Below are positions 17,054 to 25,612 of a DNA stretch of 64,000 nt, one piece after another. Position numbers and translations under genes: made by a program. Within the stretch, counting starts at the first letter, position 1. Every line of letters begins with the position of its first letter. A model generated the notes under the pieces. That model saw only the letters and a program-made list of their open reading frames with translations. It was not told where the DNA came from and made no database searches. Source of the stretch: Burkholderia puraquae. Lineage in GTDB: Bacteria; Pseudomonadota; Gammaproteobacteria; Burkholderiales; Burkholderiaceae. Location of the stretch: contig NZ_NBYX01000017.1 in NCBI RefSeq assembly GCF_002099195.1, positions 100,739-164,738 on the forward strand, written 5' to 3'.

Positions 17054-17117
17054 CCGCGCATCTCCGACTCCGCGCATCGCCGACACCATTTAGCTGCCCA
17101 GTCATAAGGCGGAACGA

Positions 17118-18263
17118 ATGGATTCGATCGGCATCGTCGCTCCACAGACCATGCACTTCGCCGAACCGCTGCGCTTGCAAAGCGGAAGCGTGATCGGCAA
17201 CTATCAGCTCGTCGTCGAGACGTACGGCGAACTCAACGCCGCGCGCTCGAACGCGGTGCTCGTCTGCCACGCACTCAATGCGTCGCACCACGTCGCCGGC
17301 GTCTACGCGGACGATCCGCGCAGCACCGGCTGGTGGGACAACATGGTCGGCCCCGGCAAGCCGCTCGACACCAACCGCTTCTTCGTGATCGGCGTGAACA
17401 ACCTCGGCTCGTGCTTCGGCTCGACCGGCCCGATGAGCATCGACCCGTCGACCGGCAAGCCCTATGGCGCGAGCTTTCCGGTCGTCACCGTCGAGGACTG
17501 GGTGCACGCGCAGGCGCGCGTCGCGGATGCGTTCGGCATCGAACGCTTCGCCGCGGTGATGGGCGGCAGCCTCGGCGGCATGCAGGCGCTCGCGTGGAGC
17601 CTGATGTATCCGGAGCGCGTCGCACACTGCATCGACATCGCGTCCACGCCGAAGCTGTCCGCGCAGAACATCGCGTTCAACGAGGTCGCGCGCTCGGCCA
17701 TCCTGTCCGATCCCGATTTCCACGGCGGCGACTACTACGCGCACGGCGTGAAGCCGAAGCGCGGCCTGCGCGTCGCGCGGATGATCGGCCACATCACGTA
17801 CCTGTCCGACGACGACATGGCCGAGAAATTCGGCCGCGCGCTGCGCCGCGCCGACGGCGCGCTCGACGCGTACAACTTCAGCTTCGACGTCGAATTCGAG
17901 GTCGAGTCGTACCTGCGCTACCAGGGCGACAAGTTCGCCGACTACTTCGACGCGAACACCTACCTGCTGATCACGCGCGCGCTCGACTACTTCGACCCGG
18001 CGAAGGCGTTCGACGGCAACCTGACGGCCGCGCTCGCGCACACGCAGGCGAAATACCTGATCGCGAGCTTCTCGACCGACTGGCGTTTCGCACCGGCCCG
18101 CTCGCGCGAAATCGTGAAGGCGCTGCTCGACAACAAGCGCACGGTCAGCTACGCGGAAATCGATGCGCCTCACGGCCACGACGCGTTCCTGCTCGACGAC
18201 GCGCGCTATCACAACCTGATCCGCGCGTATTACGAACGAATCGCCAACGAGGTGGGTGCATGA
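17118..18263 (+). CDS. metX: Homoserine O-acyltransferase MetX (probably succinyltransferase)
   Basis: A 381-aa alpha/beta hydrolase-fold enzyme that acylates the hydroxyl of L-homoserine, the first committed step of methionine synthesis. The nucleophile elbow is GGSLGGMQ with S151; the acid is in STDWRF and the His in DAPHGHDAF. In proteobacteria where MetX is paired with MetW, published work assigns succinyl-CoA rather than acetyl-CoA as donor (metXS), so succinylation is the better inference here. AAGGCGGA precedes the ATG. The stop overlaps the metW ATG (ATGA). Regulation is predicted through the SAM-II-like leader directly upstream. Confidence 0.95.
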   Translation: MDSIGIVAPQTMHFAEPLRLQSGSVIGNYQLVVETYGELNAARSNAVLVCHALNASHHVAGVYADDPRSTGWWDNMVGPGKPLDTNRFFVIGVNNLGSCFGSTGPMSIDPSTGKPYGASFPVVTVEDWVHAQARVADAFGIERFAAVMGGSLGGMQALAWSLMYPERVAHCIDIASTPKLSAQNIAFNEVARSAILSDPDFHGGDYYAHGVKPKRGLRVARMIGHITYLSDDDMAEKFGRALRRADGALDAYNFSFDVEFEVESYLRYQGDKFADYFDANTYLLITRALDYFDPAKAFDGNLTAALAHTQAKYLIASFSTDWRFAPARSREIVKALLDNKRTVSYAEIDAPHGHDAFLLDDARYHNLIRAYYERIANEVGA

Positions 18264-18868
18264 ACCAGCAAGCGCTGAATTCCCTGTCCGCGCGCGCGGA
18301 CTTCCGCACGATCGCGCGCTGGGTCGAACCGCGCTCGACGGTGCTCGACCTCGGCTGCGGCGACGGCTCGCTGCTCGCGCTGCTGATGGAAGAACTGGAC
18401 GTGACCGGCTACGGGATCGAGCTCAACGACGCGGGCGTGCTCGCGAGCGCGAAGAATCGCATCAACGTGATCCAGCAGAACCTCGAGGACGGCCTGCGCC
18501 TGTTCGAGGATCACAGCTTCGACATCGCGATCCTGTCGCAGACTTTGCAGACGATTCACCAGACGGCCGCGATCCTGCGCGAAACCGCGCGGGTGGGGCG
18601 CGAATGCATCGTGTCGTTCCCGAATTTCGGCTACTGGCCGCACCGGCTGTCGGTGCTGAACGGCCGGATGCCGGTGTCGAAGTCGCTGCCGTACCAGTGG
18701 CACAACACACCGAACGTCCGGGTGCTGACGATCGAGGATTTCGAGGCGCTCGCGCCCGAAGTCGGCGTGACGATCCTCGACCGCGTGGTGCTGCACGAAG
18801 GCCAGCCGATTCGATGGGGAGCGAACTGGCGTGGTAGTCTTGCTGTCTATCGCGTCAAGCGCAGCTGA
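18260..18868 (+). CDS. metW: Methionine biosynthesis protein MetW
   Basis: A 202-aa Rossmann-fold protein of the SAM-methyltransferase superfamily. Motif I is LDLGCGDGSLL (about residues 29-39), with later blocks DIAILSQTLQTIHQ and FPNFGYWPHR typical of MetW. MetW is required together with MetX for homoserine acylation in beta/gamma-proteobacteria. Its start overlaps the metX stop by 4 bases, so the two are translationally coupled and should make equimolar partners. Confidence 0.95.
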   Translation: MNQQALNSLSARADFRTIARWVEPRSTVLDLGCGDGSLLALLMEELDVTGYGIELNDAGVLASAKNRINVIQQNLEDGLRLFEDHSFDIAILSQTLQTIHQTAAILRETARVGRECIVSFPNFGYWPHRLSVLNGRMPVSKSLPYQWHNTPNVRVLTIEDFEALAPEVGVTILDRVVLHEGQPIRWGANWRGSLAVYRVKRS

Positions 18869-18987
18869 GCCGGGGAGCCGTTGACGGACGCCGACGGCCC
18901 GCACGCACGTGCGGCCGTGCCGCTGCACTACCCGCGCCGCCGCCTGCGCTGTCGCCGCAATCAGTCAACGCTATCCAGTTCCAGTCC

Positions 18988-20409
18988 ATGTCGAAAACGC
19001 CACACGAGGCGCCCGCACTCACCGCTCACGAGGATCACCCCGGCTGGCGAGCCTATCTGAACACGCACATGCTGATCTGCGTGTTCCTGGGCTTCACGTC
19101 GGGTCTGCCGCTCTTCACGCTCGTCTACCTCGTGCAGGCATGGCTGCGCTCCGAGGGCGTGAACCTGAAGGAAATCGGCCTGTTCGCGCTGATCCAGTTC
19201 CCGTATACGTGGAAGTTCCTGTGGGCGCCGCTGATGGACCGCTACGTCCCGCGCCTGCCCGGCTGGCGGCCGGGCCGCCGGCGCGGCTGGCTGCTGCTCA
19301 CCCAGCTGCTGGTCGCGGGCGCGATCGCCGCGCTCGGCTTCGTGTCACCGCGCGACTCGATCTGGACGGTGGCCGCGCTCACCACGCTCGTCGCGTTCTT
19401 CGGCGCGAGCGCCGACATCGTGATCGACGCGTACCGCCGCGAACTGCTGCGCGATACCGAGCAGGGCCTCGGCAACGCGATACACGTGAACGCGTACAAG
19501 CTCGCCGCGCTGATTCCCGGCTCGCTGGCGCTGATCCTGTCCGACCACCTGCCGTGGGACGCCGTGTTCGCGCTCACCGGCGCGTTCATGCTGCCGGGCA
19601 TCCTGATGACGCTCGTCGTGCGCGAGCCCGAAGTGGTCGGCACGCCGCCGCGCAACCTGCGCGACGCGATCGTGCTGCCGTTCCGCGAATTCATCCAGCG
19701 CGACGGCTGGGCCGGCGCGCTGCTCGTCATCGCGTTCATCTTCCTGTTCAAGATCGGCGACACGATGGCCACCACGCTGTCGACGTCGTTCTTCCTCGAC
19801 ATCGGCTTCTCGCGCACCGAGATCGGCATCGTCGCGAAGACCACCGCGCTCGTCGCGAGCGTCGCCGGCGGCATCATCGGCGGCATCTGGCTCGTGAAAA
19901 TCGGCATCGGCCGCGGGCTGTGGATCTTCGGCGCGCTGCAGATGGTGTCGACGCTCGGCTTCGCGTGGCTCGCCCAGCTCGGCCCCGGCTCGCCGGTGCT
20001 CGCGGTGCTCTACGACTTCACGGTCGCAGCCAGCCACGCGCTCGCGTCGTTCATGTCGGTGTTCGGTATCGAGATCACGCCAAGGCTGAGCCCGATGACC
20101 GTCGCGCTCGCGATCGTCTACGGCTTCGAAACCTTCACGACCGGCCTGACGATGGCCGCGTTCGTCGCGTATATCGCGAGCACGACCGACCCGCGCTATA
20201 CGGCCACGCAGTTCGCGCTGTTCACGAGCCTCGCGTCGGTGCCGCGCACGCTGGCGTCGGCCGCGAGCGGCTTCGTCGTCGCGAAGATCGGCTGGTACGA
20301 CTATTTCATCGTGTGTACCGCGCTCGCGATCCCCGGCATGCTGCTGCTGTTCAAGATCGCGCCGTGGAACGGTGCCGCACGCAACGGCGAGGCCAGCCGT
20401 GCGCAGTAA
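18988..20409 (+). CDS. ampG: AmpG-family muropeptide permease (MFS)
   Basis: A 473-aa major facilitator with about 12-14 hydrophobic segments. The N-terminal block FLGFTSGLPLFTLVYLVQAWL and IGLFALIQFPYTWKFLWAPLMDRY are hallmark AmpG sequences. AmpG imports GlcNAc-1,6-anhydro-muropeptides for cell-wall recycling, and thereby feeds the AmpR/AmpC beta-lactamase signal where present. It starts 119 bases after metW. The downstream M48-type gene overlaps its 3' end, so the two are probably cotranscribed. Confidence 0.92.
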   Translation: MSKTPHEAPALTAHEDHPGWRAYLNTHMLICVFLGFTSGLPLFTLVYLVQAWLRSEGVNLKEIGLFALIQFPYTWKFLWAPLMDRYVPRLPGWRPGRRRGWLLLTQLLVAGAIAALGFVSPRDSIWTVAALTTLVAFFGASADIVIDAYRRELLRDTEQGLGNAIHVNAYKLAALIPGSLALILSDHLPWDAVFALTGAFMLPGILMTLVVREPEVVGTPPRNLRDAIVLPFREFIQRDGWAGALLVIAFIFLFKIGDTMATTLSTSFFLDIGFSRTEIGIVAKTTALVASVAGGIIGGIWLVKIGIGRGLWIFGALQMVSTLGFAWLAQLGPGSPVLAVLYDFTVAASHALASFMSVFGIEITPRLSPMTVALAIVYGFETFTTGLTMAAFVAYIASTTDPRYTATQFALFTSLASVPRTLASAASGFVVAKIGWYDYFIVCTALAIPGMLLLFKIAPWNGAARNGEASRAQ

Positions 20410-21460
20410 CGGCCTGCACCGCCTCGCGCGCGTTGCGGCCTCATTGAGCGTCGGTGCCGCGACGCTCGCCGCGGGGGCCGCCCATGCGACCGACGCCGGC
20501 ACGCCCGCTGCAACCGCCACGGGCGCCGCGCCGGCCGCTGCGCCCGCTTCACCGCCGGCGACTTCGACGCCCGCCGCCCCCGCCCAGCCGGCCGCCGCCG
20601 AACCCGCGCAGCCGACCGGCGCAGCCGTGTCGGCGAAGGCTTATGCGCAGACGCCGCAGCAGGTCCGCTACGGCGACGCCATTGCCTTTCGCACGCTGAT
20701 CCCGTCGCCGCTGCTCGAGCAGCTCACGGCGAACGAATACGCGCAGATCGTGCAGGCGGCCGCCGACAGCAATCGCCTGCTGCCTGCGAACCAGCCGCGC
20801 GTGAAGCGCCTGCGCGCGATCGTCGCGAAACTCGCGCCGTATTCGGTGAAATGGAACGACCGCGTGAAGAGCTGGACGTGGGACGTCAACGCGATCCGCT
20901 CGCGCGACATTCGCGTGAACTGCCTGCCGGGCGGCAAGGTGCTCGTGTACGGCGGCCTGCTCGATCGCGTCCGCCTGAACGACGACGAGTTCGGCGTGCT
21001 GCTCGCGCACGGCATCGCGCATGCGCTGCGCGAACACGCGCGCAGCAACTTCAGCGCGACCTCGCAGACATCGCTGCGCGCGGCCACGCTGCCGCCGCTG
21101 TTCGGCGTCGGCGAGCCGCTGCCGCAGGCGCTGAACCTCAGCGAGCGCCTGCAGTCGCTCCACTACGACCCGACCGACGAGACCGAAGCCGACGTGATCG
21201 GCGGCGACATCGCCGCACGCGCGGGCTTCGATCCGCGCGCGGCGATCACGCTGTGGGACAAGCTCGCGGTCGCGACACGCGGGAACAAGGCGACGGGCTT
21301 CATCTACACGCACCCGTACAGCACCGCCCGCCGCCAGGATCTGCTGAACCGCCTGCCGGATCTCATGCCGCTGTACGCCAAGGCGATGGGCAAGCGCGTC
21401 GACACGCTGCCCGACTACGCCGGCATCAGCGCGCAGCGCCGCAAGGTCGTGCGGCGCTGA
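20399..21460 (+). CDS. M48-family metallopeptidase-like protein with degenerate HExxH (HGIAH)
   Basis: A 353-aa secreted protein: signal peptide (residues 1-30, ending AAHA), a Pro/Ala/Thr-rich linker to about 78, then a domain resembling M48 peptidases. The zinc motif region reads LLAHGIAHALREHARSN: both His (H204, H208) are present but the catalytic Glu is Gly at 205 (codon GGC). The third-ligand block TEADVIGGDIAARAGFDP is kept with E263. Loss of the general base predicts no peptidase activity, although zinc or substrate binding may remain. GTG at 20399 overlaps the ampG stop and places the signal peptide at the N-terminus; an upstream GTG at 20372 is less likely. Confidence 0.82.
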   Translation: MRSNGLHRLARVAASLSVGAATLAAGAAHATDAGTPAATATGAAPAAAPASPPATSTPAAPAQPAAAEPAQPTGAAVSAKAYAQTPQQVRYGDAIAFRTLIPSPLLEQLTANEYAQIVQAAADSNRLLPANQPRVKRLRAIVAKLAPYSVKWNDRVKSWTWDVNAIRSRDIRVNCLPGGKVLVYGGLLDRVRLNDDEFGVLLAHGIAHALREHARSNFSATSQTSLRAATLPPLFGVGEPLPQALNLSERLQSLHYDPTDETEADVIGGDIAARAGFDPRAAITLWDKLAVATRGNKATGFIYTHPYSTARRQDLLNRLPDLMPLYAKAMGKRVDTLPDYAGISAQRRKVVRR

Positions 21461-21490
21461 GCGCCACGCGCGACCGATCGCTACGCATCC

Positions 21491-22435
21491 CTACGCATCC
21501 ACTTCCGCCGCGACCGGCCGGGCGCCGCTTTCGCGCATCCAGCGCACCTCGTCACCCGGGCTGCGGCCGAACAGCCGCTTGAACTCGCGGCTGAACTGCG
21601 ACGCGCTCGCATAGCCGACACGCGCGGCCGCCGCACCGGCGCCCACCCCGTCCTGCACCATCATCAGCCGCGCCTGGTGCAGCCGCGCGGCCTTCACGTA
21701 CTGCATCGGCGACGTCGCCGTCACGTGCTTGAACTGCGCATGGAACACCGCGAGGCTCATGCCGGCCTCGCGCGCGAGCGTCTCGACGTCGAGGTCGGCC
21801 TTCAGGTCGGCATGGATGCGCCGCAGCGCCTTCGCGATGCGACCGAAGTGATGCTGCTGCACGAGCGCCGCGCGGATCGCGTCGCCCTGCTCGCCCGTCA
21901 GCACCCGATACGCGATCTCGCGCATGATCGCGGGGCCCAGCACACGGGTGTCGTGCGGCGACGCGAGCGCTTCGAGCAGCCGCACGACCGCGTCGGCCAG
22001 CGGCGCGTCAAGCGGGGTCGAATACACGCCGACCGGTTCGCTGACGGCCGCGCCGAGCGTCTCGTCGAGCAGGATCGCGAGCTCGGCGATCACGGCGAGA
22101 TCGACGCGGATCGAGATCGCGAGAAACGGCTCGTCCATGCTCGCGAAGGTTTCGCATTCGAACGGCAGCGGCACCGACAGCACCAGGTATTGCTGCGCGT
22201 CGTACACGAACGAGCGGTCGCCGAGATAGCCGAGCTTGCGGCCCTGGCACACGACGATGATGCTCGGCTCGTACAGCACGGGCATGCGCGGCGCGGGACG
22301 GCTCACGCGGAAGAATCGCACGCCGTCGAGCGCCGCGAGCGTGTCGCCCTCGTTCGGCGCGAGGCGCGTGTGCAGCTCGATCATGCGGCGCTGCACGCGG
22401 TCGCCCGAGTCAGCAAAAAGGGGCTGGAAGCTCAT
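21491..22435 (-). CDS. AraC-family transcriptional regulator (YqhC-like)
   Basis: A 314-aa regulator with an N-terminal AraC-type cupin domain (YEPSIIVVCQGRK, LVLSVPLPFE) and a C-terminal double HTH (LDVETLAREAGMSLAVFHAQFK, then ARVGYASASQFSREFKRLFG). The start MSFQPLFADS is chosen because the longer frame upstream is not homologous and lies in the divergent promoter. The same N-terminal domain occurs in E. coli YqhC, which activates an aldehyde reductase gene next to it; here the divergent neighbour is also an alcohol/aldehyde dehydrogenase, so local regulation is a fair inference. Confidence 0.9.
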   Translation of the reverse strand: MSFQPLFADSGDRVQRRMIELHTRLAPNEGDTLAALDGVRFFRVSRPAPRMPVLYEPSIIVVCQGRKLGYLGDRSFVYDAQQYLVLSVPLPFECETFASMDEPFLAISIRVDLAVIAELAILLDETLGAAVSEPVGVYSTPLDAPLADAVVRLLEALASPHDTRVLGPAIMREIAYRVLTGEQGDAIRAALVQQHHFGRIAKALRRIHADLKADLDVETLAREAGMSLAVFHAQFKHVTATSPMQYVKAARLHQARLMMVQDGVGAGAAAARVGYASASQFSREFKRLFGRSPGDEVRWMRESGARPVAAEVDA

Positions 22436-22662
22436 CTGCGTGGTCCTGTCCGGCAAGAGAATCTGGCTCGCAATGTAGCACCTTGAACGCGTTTTGACGG
22501 CTCTTTGCACGCAGTTAGAGAGGAATAGGCAAATCTTCCAGACCTTCGTGTATTTCGCTGCGGCGCTGCGCTCCTTACGATGACGTCCTGCCTCGCCGCA
22601 TCGCCACATGATGCGACGGCAGTCTGTTTCGCCGGATGCTTTCCGGACAAGGAGCCCATCGC
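22436..22662. promoter_or_regulatory. Divergent promoter region, araC-type gene / adh
   Basis: 227 bases between divergent starts. It should hold both promoters and the regulator's binding site. AAGGAG at 22649-22654 is a strong ribosome binding site for the dehydrogenase. No clear palindrome is visible; AraC sites are often direct repeats that are hard to see by eye. Confidence 0.5.
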
Positions 22663-23715
22663 ATGAGCACTACCTATGCCTACGCAGCGACCGATTCGCA
22701 GTCGCCGCTCGCCCCGTTCGAATTCCAGCGTCGCGCGCTGCGCGACCTCGACGTCCAGATCGACGTCCTCTACTGCGGCGTCTGCCACTCGGACCTGCAC
22801 CAGGCCCGCAACGAATGGCGCAACACGATCTATCCGGTCGTGCCGGGCCATGAAATCGTCGGCCGCGTGACCGCGACCGGCCCGCAGGTCTCGCGCTTCA
22901 AGGTCGGCGAGCTGGTCGGCGTCGGCTGCCTCGTCGATTCGTGCCGCACTTGCCCGAGCTGCGCCGACGGCCTCGAGCAATATTGCGAGAACGGCTTCGT
23001 CGGCACCTATAACGGCCAGGACCGCGTGACAGGCGACATCACGTTCGGCGGCTACTCGACGCAACTCGTCGTCGACGAGGCGTTCGTGCTGCGCGTGCCC
23101 GAGACGCTCGACCCGGCCGGCGCCGCGCCGCTCCTGTGCGCGGGGATCACGACCTACTCGCCGCTGCGGCAGTGGAACGTCGGCCCCGGCAAGAAGGTCG
23201 GCATCGTCGGGCTCGGCGGCCTCGGCCACATGGGCGTGAAGCTGGCGCGCGCAATGGGTGCGCACGTCGTGCTGTTCACCACGTCGCCGTCGAAGATCGA
23301 GGATGGCAAGCGTGTCGGCGCGCACGAAGTCGTGATCTCGAAGGACGAAGCGCAGATGAACGCGCACCTGAACAGCTTCGACTTCATCCTGAACACGGTC
23401 GCCGCGCAACACGACCTGAATCCGTTCCTGCACCTGCTGAAGCGCGACGGCACGATGACGCTCGTCGGCGCGCCGGAGCACGATCACCCGTCGCCGCAGG
23501 TGTTCAACCTGATCTTCAAGCGCCGCCGCCTCGCGGGCTCGCTGATCGGCGGGATCGCGGAAACGCAGGAAATGCTCGACTTCTGCGCGGAGCACGGAAT
23601 CACGTCGGATATCGAAACGATTCCGATGCAGCAGATCAACGCGGCCTACGAGCGGATGCTGAAGAGCGACGTGAAGTACCGGTTCGTGATCGACATGGCG
23701 TCGCTCAAGCAGTAA
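22663..23715 (+). CDS. Zinc-dependent NAD(P) alcohol/aldehyde dehydrogenase (YahK/CAD type)
   Basis: A 350-aa medium-chain dehydrogenase. Catalytic zinc ligands are in YCGVCHSDLH and GHEIVG; the structural zinc motif is the four-Cys block CRTCPSCADGLEQYC. The cofactor loop is GLGGLGHMGVKLA, with Thr-Thr-Ser-Pro-Ser at the adenosine ribose pocket suggesting NADP preference. This cinnamyl-alcohol-dehydrogenase-like class (E. coli YahK) reduces a wide range of aldehydes. It is divergent from an AraC regulator and ends with a bidirectional terminator. Confidence 0.93.
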   Translation: MSTTYAYAATDSQSPLAPFEFQRRALRDLDVQIDVLYCGVCHSDLHQARNEWRNTIYPVVPGHEIVGRVTATGPQVSRFKVGELVGVGCLVDSCRTCPSCADGLEQYCENGFVGTYNGQDRVTGDITFGGYSTQLVVDEAFVLRVPETLDPAGAAPLLCAGITTYSPLRQWNVGPGKKVGIVGLGGLGHMGVKLARAMGAHVVLFTTSPSKIEDGKRVGAHEVVISKDEAQMNAHLNSFDFILNTVAAQHDLNPFLHLLKRDGTMTLVGAPEHDHPSPQVFNLIFKRRRLAGSLIGGIAETQEMLDFCAEHGITSDIETIPMQQINAAYERMLKSDVKYRFVIDMASLKQ

Positions 23716-23754
23716 GCGCCCCCCGGCGGCACGCACGATCGCCGCCCCAAGCGA

Positions 23755-23785
23755 AACGGGCCGCATGTTCGACATGCGGCCCGTT
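23755..23785. terminator. Bidirectional terminator between adh and xth
   Basis: Perfect 14-bp stem (23755-23768 with 23772-23785) with a TCG loop, between two convergent genes. Confidence 0.85.
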
Positions 23786-23841
23786 CCTGCATCCGGCGAC
23801 CGGATGCCCCGACAGCTACGCGCACGGCGTAGCGCGGGAGG

Positions 23842-24615
23842 TCACTTCGTGTAGTCGTAGTCCACCGTCAGCGGCGCATGGTCGCTGAACTTGATGTCCT
23901 TGAAGATCGACGTGCTTTTCGCGGTGCCGGCCACGCCCGGCGTCGCGATCTGGTAATCGATCCGCCACCCGACGTTCTTCGCATACGCCTGGCCGCGGTT
24001 GCTCCACCACGTGTACTGCTCGGCGCGCGGGTCGAGCGTGCGGAACACGTCGACATAGCCGACATCGTCGAACAGCTTCGTGAGCCACTCGCGCTCTTCC
24101 GGCAGGCAGCCCGAATTCTTCTGGTTGCTCTTCCAGTTCTTGATGTCGATTTCCTTGTGGACGATGTTCACGTCGCCGCACAGGATCACCTCGCGCTTCT
24201 TCTTCAGCGCGGCGAGGTGCGGCATGAACTCATCCATGAAGCGGTACTTCGCCTGCTGGCGTTCTTCGCCGCTCGAGCCGGACGGTACGTACACCGACAC
24301 GACCGACAGCTTGCCGTAGCGCGCCTCGACGTAGCGCCCTTCGGCATCGAATTCGCTGCTGCCGAAACCGATGATCACGTCATCGGGCTCGCGGCGGCTG
24401 TACACGCCAGCACCGCTGTAACCCTTCTTCTCGGCGTGGTGGAAATAGCTCTTGAAGCCGTGCGGCTCGACGAATTCGGCGGGCAGGTCGTCGGCCGAGA
24501 CCTTGATTTCCTGCACGCACACGCAATCGGCGTTCTGTTCGCCGAGCCACTCGAAGAAGCCCTTCTTCGCGGCGGAGCGGATGCCGTTCAGGTTGGCGGT
24601 AATCACTCGCATCAT
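23842..24615 (-). CDS. xth: Exodeoxyribonuclease III (AP endonuclease)
   Basis: A 257-aa member of the Xth/APE1 endonuclease-exonuclease-phosphatase fold, acting in base-excision repair by cutting 5' of abasic sites and removing 3' blocking groups. Conserved residues: N8/N10 in ITANLNGIRSA, VQEIK with the metal-binding Glu, GDVNIVHKEID with the catalytic Asp/Asn, and SDHAPLTVDY near the C-terminus with the catalytic His. The first two codons are both ATG; the second gives 256 aa. It is convergent with adh and 40 bases downstream of ppk2. Confidence 0.96.
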   Translation of the reverse strand: MMRVITANLNGIRSAAKKGFFEWLGEQNADCVCVQEIKVSADDLPAEFVEPHGFKSYFHHAEKKGYSGAGVYSRREPDDVIIGFGSSEFDAEGRYVEARYGKLSVVSVYVPSGSSGEERQQAKYRFMDEFMPHLAALKKKREVILCGDVNIVHKEIDIKNWKSNQKNSGCLPEEREWLTKLFDDVGYVDVFRTLDPRAEQYTWWSNRGQAYAKNVGWRIDYQIATPGVAGTAKSTSIFKDIKFSDHAPLTVDYDYTK

Positions 24616-24655
24616 GTCGGATTCCGTTCAGTTCGATGTTTTACAGGGTGGCAGC

Positions 24656-25495
24656 TTAACGGATCTTCACGCCTTCGAGCTCGGGCTTCGGCGGCGGGAA
24701 TTCCAGCTTCATGTCGGTCATCGTGCGCAGCAGCAGCTCGGCGATCATCACGTTGCGGTGCGTCTTCGAGTTCGCCGGGATCACGTACCACGGCGCATGC
24801 TCGGCGGACGTCGCGGCGAGCGCGTCGCGGTAGGCGGACTGGTACGCGTCCCAGTGCTTGCGCGCGTCGAGATCGGAGATGTCGAACTTCCAGTGCTTGG
24901 TCGGATCGTCGATGCGCGCCTGCAGCCGCTCGCGCTGCTCGTCTTTCGAGATGTGCAGGAAGCACTTGATGATCGTCGTGCCGTTCTCGAACAGCATCGT
25001 CTCGAAATCGCGGATCTGCTGGTAGCGGCGCTCGCATTCCTTCGCGTCGATCAGGTTGAGCACGCGCGGCACGAGCACGTCTTCATAGTGGCTGCGGTTG
25101 AAGATCGCGAGCTCGCCCGCGGCCGGCACCTGCGCATGCACGCGCCACAGGAAGTCGTGCGCGGCCTCGATCGGCGTGGGTGCCTTGAACGGCACCACGC
25201 GCAGGCCGAGCGGATCGACCTCGCGGAACACCGCGCGCACGGTGCCGTCCTTGCCGCTGGTATCCATCCCCTGCAGCACGAGCAGCACGCGCTTCTTCTG
25301 CTGCGTGTGCAGCCGCTCCTGCTGCACGTCGAGCTCGGTCGACACGGCCGACAGCCGTGCGCGGTCGTCGTCCTTCGAACCGGACGAGAACGGCTTCGCA
25401 GCCGGGTCGAACGCATCGAGCTTGAATGCTGCGGCTTCCTTCTCGCGCGTGCTGATCGGCACGCGGAAATCGTCGAGCGACGGTTGCTTCGCCAT
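24656..25495 (-). CDS. ppk2: Polyphosphate kinase 2 family phosphotransferase
   Basis: A 279-aa P-loop enzyme of the PPK2 family. Walker A is LQGMDTSGKDGTVR (about residue 75), the lid/DRxHYE-like block is FNRSHYEDVLVPRV, and the conserved KCFLHISKDEQ and WKFDISDLD segments follow. PPK2 enzymes transfer phosphate between polyphosphate and nucleotides (NMP to NDP or NDP to NTP). The single compact domain fits the class I/III forms; which nucleotide is used cannot be told. The start MAKQPSLDDF has GGAGG upstream on the minus strand. Confidence 0.93.
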   Translation of the reverse strand: MAKQPSLDDFRVPISTREKEAAAFKLDAFDPAAKPFSSGSKDDDRARLSAVSTELDVQQERLHTQQKKRVLLVLQGMDTSGKDGTVRAVFREVDPLGLRVVPFKAPTPIEAAHDFLWRVHAQVPAAGELAIFNRSHYEDVLVPRVLNLIDAKECERRYQQIRDFETMLFENGTTIIKCFLHISKDEQRERLQARIDDPTKHWKFDISDLDARKHWDAYQSAYRDALAATSAEHAPWYVIPANSKTHRNVMIAELLLRTMTDMKLEFPPPKPELEGVKIR

Positions 25496-25547
25496 TCGTT
25501 CCTCCGTTGGATGCTGTGGTGCATACGATAACGCACCCAACAACGCA

Positions 25548-25581
25548 ACGGGCCGCGCCGAAGGGGTTCGGGGCGGCCCGT
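25548..25581 (-). terminator. Terminator after gatB
   Basis: A long hairpin: ACGGGCCGC (25548-25556) with GCGGCCCGT (25573-25581), extended inward by CCGAA with TTCGG. It lies between the gatB stop (25613) and the ppk2 start (25495) on the minus strand. Confidence 0.7.
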
Positions 25582-25612
25582 CGTCAAGCGCGGTTCAGGC
25601 GCGCGGTCATGC

